Shown in pieces: positions 26,136 to 37,855 of a stretch of 64,000 nt of DNA. The notes beneath the pieces are model-generated. The model was not told the DNA's origin, made no database searches, and was given only the letters and a program-made list of their open reading frames with translations. Each line of letters starts with the position of its first letter. The first letter of the stretch is position 1. The DNA is from Perognathus longimembris pacificus (lineage: Eukaryota; Chordata; Mammalia; Rodentia; Heteromyidae): positions 10,155,886-10,219,885 of the forward strand of contig NC_063171.1 in NCBI RefSeq assembly GCF_023159225.1, read 5' to 3'. The translations under genes and the position numbers were made by a program.

Positions 26136-27235
26136 AAATGCACTGAGACTGGTTTCCAGTCTGGCTTATAAGGTGTTTGGAAGTTGTCATTCCATTTTAA
26201 CAATTTGTGGAAGAAAAAAAACTCAGACAGAATGAAAACCAACAACTCTTCTTAAATCTGTTGGAGAAAAATGGTCACAGGGCAATCTTGTTCTCTCCCA
26301 GTCTACGTAAGTACTGGAAGTCACAACTAGTACACTAAGAGAAAACTTCCTGTTAACCATTGTCATGGTAGAACTATTTAAACAGCTATCGACAAATTTC
26401 TCATGGGTAACTCCAAGGACTAACAACTTGAAATTTCATTTAAAAGTACCCTCAGATTTTTGTCAGTTTTCCTTCTAGGTCAACCATGTTCTCACAGGTA
26501 ATATTGAAGGAAATCCCTTGAACTTACAACAGAGGAGAGAAGGAATGATTCTGAAATGTGCTAGAGCATTCTGTTCTTCACAAGGCCTGAACTCCAGAAA
26601 AACTATGTTACCAGAACCTAAACAACTGAAGATTTTCCAAGGACAAATCATCTTGGGGAAGAGAAATATTCAGATCCCGGTCACACTAGCTGTCCAGTCT
26701 CAACAAATGGAAAACCTTAGAGGCTCCTGTGAAGTTCATAGTTTACAGATGCAGACCCACTAAAATGCAGGGTCCTAACTGTAGGGCGAATGGGCACATA
26801 CTTCTTCAACCTGACCACTACATCATGGAGGAACTGTTTGCAACAATTCCATGTTTTTTTTGCATTGCATTTTGTCTATCAAGAAAAGTTAAAACGAAAC
26901 AACAAGAAAAAATTTACCAAAAGTCCAGAGAAACAAAGCAAGTATTAGCACTAATCCCAGAAATGGCAAGGATGTTGGAATTATCAGGTAAAAAGTTTCA
27001 AACAAAAGAGATATGATGGATAAAATAGACAATGTGCCAGAATAAGTGAATGATGCAGTCAGATGGATAGAAATGCAACAAAGAATCAAAAATAAATACT
27101 CGGGTCACAATATAGACAAAAATAAAGAATATCTTTGGTGAGTTCACATCAAAATTGGGCACAGTGGAGGAAATAATCTATGACCTAATCTATGTTGGTA
27201 GAAACTTCCAAAACAGAAATATAAGGAGACAAAAA

Positions 27236-27305
27236 GAGGCTGGAGGCATAGCTCAAGTGGTAGAGTGCTTGCAAGCACTAGGTCACAAGATCAAACTTCA
27301 AATTC
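27236..27305 (+). mobile_element. tRNA-like (dID) SINE inside old L1
   Basis: ggctggaggcatagctcaag, tggtagagtgcttgcaagca, then aagatcaaacttca. This is a monomeric form of the right arm seen in B1-dID SINEs. Confidence 0.6.
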
Positions 27306-27627
27306 ATATCAGAAACCAAATTCACAGATTTGAGAATGTTTACGAACACTGAAGAATAAATGTCAAGCAAATAAATGAGAATACATTTAAACAAAAACCA
27401 AATTGGATCTAGTCATATTGTATTCAAATTACATAAAATCAAAGATAAAGAAAATAACCCTAAGAGAAATTAGGAGAAAGTACTTGATATAGAGAAAAGA
27501 TTTACTTCTGATTTCTCAGACACTTGGCAAGTGAGAATAGCATGAAATATTTAGTGTTAAGGAAAAATTCCCCCAAATTTCCTAGAATGTTGTACCATGA
27601 AAAATAGTTGTTTCAAGGTAAACAAGT

Positions 27628-27740
27628 AGGTATAGTGGTATACACTTGTAATCCTGGCACTTGGGAGACAGAAGCAGAAAGACCGCAAGGAAGAAACCAA
27701 TAGGAGCTATAAAATAAGACTCTGTTTCAAAAAGCCAACA
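27628..27740 (+). mobile_element. B1 SINE
   Basis: gtatagtggtatacacttgt, aatcctggcacttgggagac and aagactctgtttcaaaaag are B1 landmarks; the CA microsatellite follows it. Confidence 0.75.
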
Positions 27741-27769
27741 AGAGACAGACAGCCACAGATACAGCCACT

Positions 27770-27770
<1 letters not shown>

Positions 27771-27821
<51 letters not shown>
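27771..27821. repeat. (CA)n microsatellite
   Basis: About 25 pure CA units downstream of the B1 tail. Confidence 0.98.
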
Positions 27822-27825
<4 letters not shown>

Positions 27826-28087
27826 GGGAGACAGAGAAAGAAACAAAATAAGAAATAAAACTTTCTTAGTGAGGCAAATTTAAAGGCATTTTTTTGCTGG
27901 TAGACTTACTTGGAAGAAATATTAAAGGAAGTTCTTTAAGGAGAAGGAAAATGATAAAAGTCAGAAAATTGCATTTACATTAAAAAAGAACACTAAAGAA
28001 TGTAGATAAACTATCTTTTCTTTTTCATAGTCTTATTGATATAACAGAGAAACATCTGCCCAAAATAATGTCAAAATGTCTCTGATC

Positions 28088-28300
28088 GGCCTGGGGATAT
28101 GGCCTAGTGGCAAGAGTGCTTGCCTCCTATACATGAGGCCCTGGGTTCAATCCCCAGCACCACATAAACAGAAAACGGCCAGAAGTGGCACTGTGGCTCA
28201 AGTGGCATAGTGCTAGCCTTGAGCAAAAAGAAGCCAGGGACAGTGCTCAGGCCCTGAGTCCAAGCCCCAGGACTGGCAAAAAAAAAAAAAAAAAGAAAAG
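28088..28300 (+). mobile_element. ID-Geo dimeric SINE
   Basis: Full-length; box B region ggttcaatccccagcacc, Geo arm with cttgagcaaaaagaagcc, long A-tail. Perfect 15-bp TSD (aaaatgtctctgatc). It sits in the old L1. Confidence 0.94.
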
Positions 28301-28603
28301 AAAATGTCTCTGATCATGAATGTACACATATATTTATATATTCATGCTTGTGCATAATAAAAAGCAATAAGTAATGGGTTGGAGGAAGAAATTTAGAGTT
28401 GTTATTAAACATTGCTTGCATTATTCATTGTGTAGTTATTTAAAAGTGGATTCATATTTATTGTAAATGTGTATTATAAACTATAGGATAACTTCTAAAG
28501 GAAAAAGAGAAGGCAGAAGAAGAGATTGAGGAGGAGGAAGAGGAGAAAGAAGCAGAGGAAGGAGAAGAGGAAAGACAATCAAAGAAAATAGAAAATAGCT
28601 TAG

Positions 28604-28875
28604 TAGGGGGGTGCCAGTGGCTCACGTCTTTAGTCTTACCTACTCGGGAGGCAGAGATCTGAGGATCATAGTTCAAAGCCAGCCAGGCAGGGAAGACTAT
28701 GAGACTCTTATCTTCAATTAACCACCCAAAAGCCAGAAGTGGAGCTGTAGCTCAAGTACTAGCCTTAAGCATAAAAGCTCAGACATAGTTCCCAGACAGA
28801 CTTCAAGCCCCATGACCAGAACACAATGAAAGAGAGGGAGAGGGGGGGGGAGAGAGAGAGAGAGAGAGAGAGGAG
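28604..28875 (+). mobile_element. B1-headed dimeric SINE with (GA)n tail
   Basis: gccagtggctcacgtcttta, tactcgggaggcagagatct, right arm gtggagctgtagctcaagta. The tail expands into G-run plus (GA)n from about 28830. Confidence 0.85.
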
Positions 28876-28889
28876 ATAAAGTCATACAA

Positions 28890-29063
28890 AATGTTTAGTT
28901 AAAACCACAAAGTGGAAGGTAAACAAAGGAACAAAGAATAAGAGTAGTGAACAGGAATGAGGAAGGAGGTAACAAAGCCTACCAGAAATGTATCCAATGC
29001 CTAATGTATGAAAATGTAACCTCTCTGTAAATCACTTTGACAATAAATAAGAAAAAAAAAAAA
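28890..29063 (+). mobile_element. L1 3' end with poly(A)
   Basis: Ends aaatgtatccaatgcctaat ... gtaacctctctgtaaatcac, tttgacaataaataag and a poly(A). The same terminus occurs at 52866-52960. Confidence 0.65.
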
Positions 29064-29093
29064 CAGTAGTGAACAGAAAGCAATAGAAAAGGG

Positions 29094-29190
29094 CTGGGAA
29101 TGTCACTCAGTGGTAGAGTGTTTGCCTAGCCTGCATGAGGCCTTGGGATTAATTCCTTGGTACCACATAAATAAATAAAAATTTTTAAAA
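29094..29190 (+). mobile_element. ID SINE
   Basis: gggctgggaatgtcactcag, tggtagagtgtttgcctagc and taattccttggtaccac, then an A-rich tail. Inserted next to the L1 3' end. Confidence 0.8.
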
Positions 29191-29194
29191 AATA

Positions 29195-29470
29195 AAACAG
29201 TAGAAAATAATATGAATACAAATATAATAATAACCACTTTAAATGTCAATAGTCTAAACATACTAGTTAAGAGACAGCGATTGTCAATGGATCAAAACCT
29301 AAGACCAGTTATATATTATCTGTAAGAAACACTCTAAATATATATTTATATTTATAGGACAGAGATAATATAAAATAAATCATGCAGACAAAAGAAAATG
29401 AGAGTAGCCATATTCAGACATATAAGAATTCAGTATCAGAAAAATATCAAGTATAAGCAAGGGTATTACT
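29195..29470 (+). mobile_element. Ancient L1, start of ORF2
   Basis: ccactttaaatgtcaatagt, agacagcgattgtcaatgga, ctgtaagaaacactctaaat and gagagtagccatattcagac match the beginning of L1 ORF2 (endonuclease). It continues the copy that starts near 26881. Confidence 0.65.
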
Positions 29471-29689
29471 TAATTATTAAGTATTTCAGTTATTTATGCA
29501 AAATTAGTTCAATACTCAGAAATCAATTCCTTCTCCATATAGACTTTATAGTAAATCAATCAATCATATAAATAGGCTAGATAGGATGAATTACATATTC
29601 ATATTAAACAATACGGAACACTACCTTTTCTGTGTCCTAGAGAAACTGGTATTTTATGTGTTCATTTATATTGAATTCCAGAAACATTC

Positions 29690-30490
29690 TTATCTTTTTA
29701 GTGACCCACTGATCATCCAGCAATATATTGTTCTGTTTTCATGAATTTTAACATTTTCTGTGATGGCTTTTGCTATTGACCTATAATTGTATTCCATTGT
29801 GGTCTGACATGATGCAGGGAATCATTTCAATGTTACTGAATTTGCAGAGGTTTGCTTTGTGATCTAGGATATAGTCTATTTTGGAGAATGTTCCATGGGC
29901 TACTGAGAAGAACATATACTGTGATGCTGTTGGGTGAAAGATTCTATAGATGTCTGTTAGGTCTAGGGGGTCAATGCAGTTATTTAGGTATAAGGTTGCT
30001 TTGCTGAGTTTTTGCCTGGATGACCTAGCCAGAGGTGACAATGATGTGTTGAAGTTACCAGCAATCAATGTGTTTGTGTCTATGTGTGTTTTTCAATCAA
30101 ATAGTATTTGTTTGATAAAGTTGGAAGCTATAACATTCAATGCATAGATATTGAAAATTATTATGTCCTCCTGATGGAAAGTTCCCTTTATTAATATGTA
30201 ATGTCTCTATCTCTTCTTAGTAATTTTAATCTGAAGTGTATTTTATCCCAATCGTGTTGCTATTCTAGCCTGTTTATGAGGCCTGTTTTCTTGAAAGATT
30301 TTGTTCTGGCTTTTCACCAAGTATTTGCTTGTAGCAGTTACATGCATATCTAGTAGGCAGTAGATGGAGGGGTCTTGCCTTTTGATCCAAACAGCCACCC
30401 TATTTCTGTTAATTGGAGAATTGAGTCCATTGCTATTAAGTGAACTGAGAAGTTTACAATAGATCCTGCCATATTATCCCCCACTTTTTA
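29690..30490 (-). mobile_element. L1 ORF2 fragment, inverted
   Basis: On the - strand 29781-30068 reads MIAGNFNTSLSPLARSSRQK and KIDYILDHKANLCKFSNIEM, the L1 endonuclease region (GDFN...K.DYIL-like). It is younger-looking than the surrounding L1 and is joined directly to a + strand L1 3' part. Confidence 0.75.
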
Positions 30491-30499
30491 GGGGATATA

Positions 30500-31320
30500 T
30501 ACTAATATATCTGTTGGTGTGAACATAAATATGTTTGACCACTCTGGAAAGCAATGTGGATATTCTTCAAAAAAATTAACATAGCACTACCCTATGATAT
30601 AGCAATTTTACTCCTGAACATTTATCCAAAAGATAATAAACAAGAATACAGGAAAGCTACCAGAACAACCATGTTCATTGCAGTACTATTCACCATAGCC
30701 AAGGTATGAAATCAGCCCAGATGCCCATCAATGGGCAAATGGTTCAAGAAAGTATGATATGCATATACAATGAAATTTTACTCATCCATTAGAAAGAGTC
30801 ATACTGTACCATTAGTAAAGAAATGGAAGGACTTGGAAAAATTATGTTAAGTGAAGTAAGTCAGGCCCAGAGAGACAAAGGATCTCTTATATGTAGAAGG
30901 TAGATTTAACTTACAAGCTTATTAACAAATATGTTGGGTAATATGCAAGTACATACAAATGTATTAACTGAAATATGGTAGATTCAAAGATATTTTAAAT
31001 AGTGTAATTCCTTAGAAAGCCAAAAACCAAAGTTAAAAATAGAACACCAGGAAGTAGTTACTCAAAAGAGGTAGGGTAGGGTCAAGAAGAAGGTGTAGAT
31101 AAATGAAGATGAGGAGAGAGGAAAAATGTAGACAAAAATTTGGTGTATATCCTACAAAATTAAGAAGAGTGAAGGAAGGTGAATGTAGTATAGGAATGGG
31201 TAAGAATATTGAGAGGTGTCATATTGATCCAGATATATTGTATTTATAAACTATTAAGTGGTAACTCCTTTGCACTCTACTTAAGGGTAATAATAACTTA
31301 AAAAGAGATACAAAGAGTAA
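30500..31320 (+). mobile_element. L1 3' portion, sense
   Basis: ctctggaaagcaatgtggat, attcaccatagccaaggtat, gatgcccatcaatgggcaaa and gaagtaagtcaggcccagag are ORF2 C-terminal landmarks. The 3' UTR ends with ttataaactattaagtggta ... ggtaataataac. Confidence 0.75.
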
Positions 31321-31321
31321 T

Positions 31322-32214
31322 AATTGAAAAAATCCAACACAATGATAAAACATTTCAGCAAAATAAGCATAATAAGATTATCCTTAACTTACAAATGTCA
31401 CCGTCAAACATATTACATACATGGTGAAAAATGAGGCTTTCTAACTAAGATTAGAAATAAAGAAATATTATCTCCTTTCTCCACTTTTTTTTTTAACATT
31501 ATACTGAACTTCCTAAGTAAATTAAGAAAAAAAGAATAAAAGTATACTGATTGCTAAAGGAGAAATAAGATAATCTTTGTTCACAGATGATACAACTATC
31601 TATGTACAAAAGACAAAAGAATTGACTCAAAGAAATCCTGAAATTAATGGAAGCTTGCATAGTACAATGCAAATATACAAAAGTCAACCACTTTTCCACA
31701 TTTTGACAAAAACATGGAATTTGAACTTAAAATCAGAATACCATTTCCACTAACATTCAAAGATGTTAATGCAACATCTGATAAGAAAAATGACATAACT
31801 TTCATAAATAAAGAAATACATCACTATTCTATATTCATGGATAGGAAGACTTAATATCAAGATGTCCACCTTAGTTAGTAGACTGAATGCCCTCCCAATC
31901 AAAATCTCAACAACTTATTTTGTGGCTCCCCACAAATTTATTCCGAGGTCTAGATGGAGAAGTAAAATGCCCATGAAAAGCAACACAATACTGGAAGGGA
32001 AGAACAAAGTCAGAGGACAGACACTACCTATTTATTTCAATACTTACTACAAAGTAGCAGAAAGGAAGACAGTGTGACACTGGTAAAGGCATAGACAGAT
32101 AAATTGATGAGACACAATAGAGACCTATACAAATATATTAACTAATCTTTGACAAAGAAGCAAAGGGAATGAAGTACAAGAAATAGTATGGACCTCCACA
32201 TGCAAAACACCAGT
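31322..32214 (+). mobile_element. Ancient L1, ORF2 central/3' part
   Basis: aaaatccaacacaatgataa, ttgttcacagatgatacaac (the reverse-transcriptase F-ADD region decayed), catggataggaagacttaat, aatctcaacaacttatttt and acctccacatgcaaaacacc follow L1 ORF2 order. It resumes the copy broken at 29470. Confidence 0.7.
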
Positions 32215-32571
32215 TGATCTGGCCAGGCCAAACTGGCCTAACAGAGTCTTCAGCCCTGTCCTTTCCTTCCACTTCAATTCCTGGAGCTGTGTTTTATCCC
32301 TAGGCCCCAGATACATCAGCCTACGTGTAACTGTTACAATCAGAAAACCTCTCCCTGCCTATAAGCCATCTTTAGTTCTGCTGCCTATGCACACAGAGGA
32401 CTTCCCTTACTTCCCATCCCTAGCCCTTGACTATTTATTTGACCTTGAACAAAGGATGGTCCTCATTTCTCCTGCCCCTGTGTGAGAGGTGGCCTTGTCA
32501 GCCTTGGCTGGCAATAAACTGCTTTTCCTGTACACAACTGTGTGCGTGTGATCTTCTGGGATGGGACCTCA
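32215..32571 (+). mobile_element. LTR-like insertion in old L1
   Basis: It starts TGATCTGGCC, has CTATAAGCC near 32360, AATAAACTGC near 32513 and ends near GGGACCTCA. It sits between consecutive pieces of the old L1. No clear TSD, so borders and class are open. Confidence 0.5.
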
Positions 32572-33500
32572 ATAAGAAACTATCAAACTGTCTTCTAAAG
32601 TGGCTCTATCATTTTGCATTTTCACCAAAAGAATTGGCTCAAAAAGAAATGGAAAACAAGATTCATAGAAGATGATAGAGGATAAAATCTGGGTGGCCTT
32701 AGGAATAGCAACTTTTTAGATACAACAAATAGATGATCAAATAAAAAGGAATTATTGATAAACTAAACTCTATTAAAATATTTTTAAACCCTCTCCTATG
32801 AAAGATGCTGTTAGAAGATGAAAAAATGTCACTGACTGGGAAAAAATATTCACATGAAATATTGTAAAAGACTACTTACCCAAAATATGCAAAGAACTCT
32901 CAAATTCAACTATATGTTTTGTTGTTGTTGTTTTTTTTGGCCAGTCCTGGGCCTTGGACTCAGGGACAGAACACTGTCCCTGTCTTCTTCCCGCTCAAGG
33001 CTAGCACTCTGCCACCTGAGCCACAGCGCCCCTTCTGGCCGTTTTCCGTATACGTGGTGCTGGGGAATCGAACCTAGGGCTTCATGTATGGGAGGCAAGC
33101 TCTCTTGCCACTAGGCCATATCCCCAGCCCCTCAAATTCAACTATATGTTAATGAACAACCTGATTGTAAGATGGACAAAATATTAGGGCAGACTTCTTA
33201 CTAATAAATATATACAGATGGAAATAAATACACAAAATTGTACATATTATGTTTTTTAGGTAAAAATATATTAAGCAATGAATGTTACTAAGAACCTATG
33301 AGAAATCCAGAATATCAACCACCAAATGCTGACAAGTACAGGGAGCAACAAGAATTCTCACTTGTTATTAATGAAAATGGTTTTGAGGGAGGGGCTGAGG
33401 ACCTCACATGGATGGAATGTAAACACTATATGATCTAGCAATTTTCCTCTTTTGATACTTGTGTAGATAAGTCATAAAATAAAACAAAACTTATGAGTAT
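32572..33500 (+). mobile_element. Ancient L1, ORF2 3' end
   Basis: gaggataaaatctgggtggc, ctgggaaaaaatattcacat, tgcaaagaactctcaaattc and later atatgatctagcaattttcc are the ORF2 C-terminal blocks, in order. Interrupted by an antisense ID-Geo SINE. Confidence 0.7.
32929..33130 (-). mobile_element. Antisense ID-Geo SINE, young subfamily
   Basis: Reverse Geo arm with ttcttcccgctcaaggctag (the GAGCGGGAAG marker) and a reverse ID arm ending catatccccagcccc. Perfect 18-bp TSD ctcaaattcaactatatg in the old L1. Confidence 0.94.
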
Positions 33501-33681
33501 ACAAAAACTAAGCTGGAGTGGATCCTGTGGTACCACGTGCACTTGATCACATAGGCATGCACACATGTGGGCACATACACAAATAGAAAACCAAATAATA
33601 GTCCTGGAATATGCAAAGGAAGAATTTATCTTTACATCAGTGTTCTAAATATAAGTAATGGAATGACTGAATTAAAAGGTC

Positions 33682-33918
33682 TAATTACCCAGAGACTCAT
33701 GCCTTCAATCCTAGCTACTCAGGAGGCTGAGATCTGAGGATCTTGGTTTGAAACCAGCCTGGATGGGAAAATCTGGGAGATTCTTACCTCCAATTAATCA
33801 CCAGAAAATCGGAAGTGGCACTGTGGCTCAAAATGGTAGAGCACTAGCCTTGAAGGAAAAAGCTCAGGGATTGCACCCAGACGCTGAGTTCAAACCCTAC
33901 GACCACCAGCAACAAGAA
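33682..33918 (+). mobile_element. B1-headed dimeric SINE with Geo-like arm
   Basis: tcaatcctagctactcagga, gagatctgaggatcttggtt; right arm gaagtggcactgtggctcaa and gagttcaaaccctacgacca. Confidence 0.85.
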
Positions 33919-34880
33919 TGTCACATCTCTAACACAACTACCTTGCATTTGCATGACTTCATGAAGAACCCACATTTTCTCCTCATTTTCAAAAAGCTGC
34001 AAGTGTTTATTTGGTGTGTAATATATCACATTGAGAGGTGGATAAAAAAGTTTCACAGTATATTAAAAATAATTTTATTTCTTGACACCAAATCACACTC
34101 CATGAATATAATTTATATGCCATAATTAATTACAGAGTTTCATTTACTTCCTGTAACATAATTAACTGTGAATGATTATTTGTTGGCATTTAAATAAGTA
34201 CATTTCTGGAACATTTAATTAAGAAATTGATGCAACTTATTTTCAATTTGATTTTATGCTATGATGACTATTTATAGTATATTCATAACCACAGAAAAAC
34301 ACTTGGAGAAATATACAAGTGTAAGATTGCTTGTGGTCCTACAAAACACATACCCTGCGTTTCAACATCTAAATTGTTTTCATTTCCACACTGTGCTGGT
34401 TTGCAGCCATAGTTTTACTAGTGCTAATTTTTCCAGGACAGTTACTAGGGTATTATAACAGAAAAGTTAGAATTATAGCAGAAAATATTATCATATAGTT
34501 TTCCAGAAATGTATCAGTTGTCCAACAGATATGTAGTAAATATACTTATGTCATGATCTCTACCTTTAATTGCTAAAACTCTAAGGGAAAAATTCCCAGA
34601 AATGTAGCATAAAACAGGAGGATGCTGGAGGTAGTTCATTAGAGTATGGAGGAGTTGATTGCTAAGATTTCAGGAATTTGGCAAGCTTATTGTGAAACAC
34701 TGCCATTAATGAAAATTAAGTTATGTAATTTCACATTGACTATTAAAAAACAAAAGCAGTGTAATTCCCGACCAATCATTTTCCATTTGTATTAGTATAA
34801 TTTATAACTAGTCACCTTCTTGTAGCTTTATGTTCCCAGAACCTATTAATACTACATAATGAGATACAACTACCTTTTTC

Positions 34881-35117
34881 TTTTTTTTGGTACTTGTACT
34901 GGGGCTTGAACTTAGGGCCTGGCACTCTCTCATTTGGCTTTTTTGCTTAAGGCTAGTACTCTACTATTTAATCTACAGCTCTATTTCTGGTATTTTTCTG
35001 GCTAACCTAGAACTAAGAGTCTCTGGGATTTATCTGTGTCTGCTGGTTTCAAACAGCTATCCTCAGATCTCAGCCTCCTGAGTATAGAGTTACAGGTATG
35101 AGCCACCAGCACCTAGC
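34881..35117 (-). mobile_element. Antisense B1-headed dimeric SINE
   Basis: ttgtactggggcttgaactt, ggctagtactctactattta, then cagatctcagcctcctgagt and gagccaccagcacctagc. Confidence 0.85.
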
Positions 35118-35302
35118 AACAGCTGTTTATCTGTTCCCACCTCCATATTCAAGACTGTCACATTGGCAATTTGAATTGGTGATGATGGAAATAACATCAT
35201 GGCCTTTGCATGGAAAAGAACAAATACTGGTAACCATGATCTCTGTCCCCTCCTCGGCCTCAGCTGCATCTTAAACATTCACCAGAGACAAGCGTAGATC
35301 GG

Positions 35303-35520
35303 TCACTCACAAATCTTGGCTACTCAGGAGGCTGAGATAGGAGGATCAGAGTTCAAAGTTACCTCGAGCAGGAAATTCTATCAGACTTTTATCTGCACTC
35401 AACTAGCAAAACAGCTGGAAGTGGAGCTATGGCTTAAGTGGCCGAGCACTAGCCTTGAGCAAAAAGAAGCTCAGGGACAGTAGCCAGGCTCTGAGATTAA
35501 GCTGCAGGATGGGCACTCAA
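35303..35520 (+). mobile_element. B1-headed dimeric SINE with Geo-like arm
   Basis: ttggctactcaggaggctga; right arm gaagtggagctatggcttaa, gccttgagcaaaaagaagct. Confidence 0.85.
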
Positions 35521-36026
35521 AAAATATAATAACCAGAATGCCAGCCAGCACAGTGGATGGCAATTCACACACCAAGACAGTATATAAAAGGCCACATGGA
35601 GAGTTATGGATTGTAAGTGTATAAAAACTCAGGAAAAGATGTGGTAAATGGTAGACCCTTCACAAGGACAGATTAGTCTTATAGAGGGGATTAGAAAAAT
35701 AACTTATAGAGTGATTTCACTAACAAGAAAAGTTATAGCAGCCACAATAAACACATTGTATCTACATTTATAGAGATGCTTCACTAAACCCTGAATGGAA
35801 AATAGATTTTTTAAAGGATATTGGTTTCCATGTGCTGTCAAAATTCATGATGATAATAAGTGCTTCAGCTCTGGAGAAAAGGAATGGAACTATATTTTCC
35901 TTTGGGAACAAATAACAGCAGTGACAACTTTCCTTTTTCCTAGTGTTAGGAGCTGATGACCAATCAAGTTGTGAATTTTTGTGTTAAGTTGTAAATAAAA
36001 TGGAAATTCTTTAAAAAGGTCTAATA

Positions 36027-36237
36027 TGGGAATGGGAATATGGCCTAGTGGCAAGAGTGCTTGCCTCATATACGTGAAGCCCTGGGTTCAATTCCCCAGC
36101 ACCACATATATAGAAAACGGTCAGAAGAGGCACTGTGGCTCAAGTGGCAGAGTGCTAGCCTTGAGCAAAAAGAAGCCATGGACAGTGCTCAGGCCCTGAG
36201 TCCAAGACCAGAACTGGCAATCAATCAATCAATCAAT
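36027..36237 (+). mobile_element. ID-Geo dimeric SINE with (CAAT)n tail
   Basis: Full-length; box B ggttcaattccccagcac. The tail is (CAAT)n instead of poly(A). TSD aggtctaata on both sides. Confidence 0.92.
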
Positions 36238-36403
36238 AGGTCTAATAAAAATGGGCTGATTTTCTACCAGGAAAAATACAGCCCTTAAAAGAGTATGATT
36301 CTAGACAAATCTAATACTACTTTAATTAGAGTATGACTTAAAGGGTTAGCCACATTTTGACATTGTTTCCTTATTTTTTCCTTTTATTTCTTGTATTCCA
36401 TTA

Positions 36404-36576
36404 CTGATACACACCCCCCACACACACATAAACACACACACACAGCAATTCTATAGGGTATAATGCATATTTTTGCATATATATTTCTTTCAAAATGTAT
36501 GTATGAAAAATGTGTGTATATATGTGTGTAAATGCATGTGTGTATGTATGTATGTATACACACATTTGTGTGTGTG
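36404..36576. repeat. (CA)n and (GTAT)n simple repeats
   Basis: A CA-rich tract at 36404-36442 and mixed GTAT/GTGT units at 36480-36576, on either side of about 40 bp of other sequence. Confidence 0.85.
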
Positions 36577-36790
36577 TGCCAGTTCTGGAAACTTTGTGCC
36601 TAAGCCTTTTTTCGCTCAAGGCTAGTACTCTACCACTTGAGCCACAGCTCCATTTCTGGATTTTTGGTGGTTAACTAGAGATAAGAGTTCTCATGGACTT
36701 TCTTTCCTACCCTGGCAAGCTTCAAATAGTGATTCTCAGATCTTAGATCCTGAGTAGCTAGGACTTCAGATATGAGCCACCAATGCCCAG
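36577..36790 (-). mobile_element. Antisense B1-headed dimeric SINE
   Basis: gctcaaggctagtactctac, cacttgagccacagctccat, then gagtagctaggacttcagat and gagccaccaatgcccag. Confidence 0.85.
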
Positions 36791-36957
36791 ATGCCTGAAT
36801 ATATGTTTCATTGAATTGTATACCCTAGATTTATCAAGCAATTTCAATTTTCCACCTAATCAACGTATTCTGGTCTTTTTTCCCAACAGTAGCTATTTTA
36901 CAAACTTGAGACTATCTTTGGGGTCCATTCTGGATTTCCTAGTATTTTCCTCATCTC

Positions 36958-37305
36958 TTGGATTTGGCTGATGATATAATCACCAGGAGACAAGCACCTG
37001 AGATAAAAATACTCAGACAACCTCAGCAAACAGGAATCATTGATTTGTTTGGCCAGATGCTGCCTGAGCTTTCCCAGCTGCTTCCTCTCTTGGGCCACTC
37101 TCTCTCTCTAAATGTTGAAGCTGAAGAGGACTCTCAAGTGATAGAGCATAATCATGTTTACTTGAATCACCCTCAGCTACTGGAGAGTCATGTTGAGAAC
37201 AAATGTTGGGTTCTCTCTGTTCTTCGATTCAACATGTTCCTATTTCAGCAATTTCTTATAATGGGTCTCAAATTGAACCAGATGAAATTGCATTCACATG
37301 CATAA
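36958..37305 (+). other. Unidentified 115-codon open frame
   Basis: An open frame of 115 codons in otherwise unique sequence, with a Leu-rich stretch (QMLPELSQLLPLLGHSLSLN) and an acidic patch (VEAEEDSQV). A second frame continues at 37203. I cannot link it to a family, it has no splice borders that fit the WDR64 phase chain, and it may be chance or an old processed fragment. Confidence 0.15.
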
Positions 37306-37804
37306 ATAATTGGCCAGCTGTGAAGATAAGAACCAGCAACACCCCCCCAAAAAATGCAGAGAAAACAATCCTCAAAATATTCTCATATCAGAAGTGATTA
37401 TTATTCTGATTATAATTTTGTATGGAAATTTCAGAAATGTCTTGTACCAGGTAGAAAATTTATATCTGCAATTAATGACACCACCCAGAGCACCAGGCCT
37501 GTGGTAGCCTGAAGGCTGATCCTCTTCTCTAACCCCTAGACAGCTTGATATGGTCACCAGTAGATGAGCAACTCACCACTCTCATTAGTTTTTGTCTGTT
37601 ACTCGACACGGAAGTGTCCTCTCATAATGCTGTTGGGGAGCTAGATCGAACTTTTTCTGTCCCAGGACTCACAAACTCTATGACTTTTGAGTATGTTACC
37701 AGTAGCTCTTCTAAGTTGTAGCTATAGTTTAGCTATTTGTGAATGTGAGTGGATAGGCTTATCTCACAGTCTGTCAAAAATTACTTAACTCATATTAACT
37801 CAAG

Positions 37805-37855
37805 TTAAACCAGTGCCTAGTATAATGCCTGACATAAGTAATGTTCGTTAAGTAT
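37805..37855 (+). mobile_element. L2/MIR-like 3' tail (possible)
   Basis: cagtgcctagtataatgcct and taatgttcgttaagtat resemble the 'cagtgcctggcacatagtaggtgctcaataaat' terminus. Confidence 0.4.

Larger units (their letters stand above)
26881..28087 (+). mobile_element. Ancient L1 (or HAL1) ORF1 region
   Basis: The order of blocks follows L1M/HAL1 ORF1: aggaaataatctatgaccta, aatcaaagataaagaaaata, tgatttctcagacacttgg, then agaaatattaaaggaagttc and ggagaaggaaaatgataaaa. It is decayed, with no usable frame, and is interrupted by a tRNA-like SINE (27236-27305), a B1 and a CA repeat. Confidence 0.6.
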
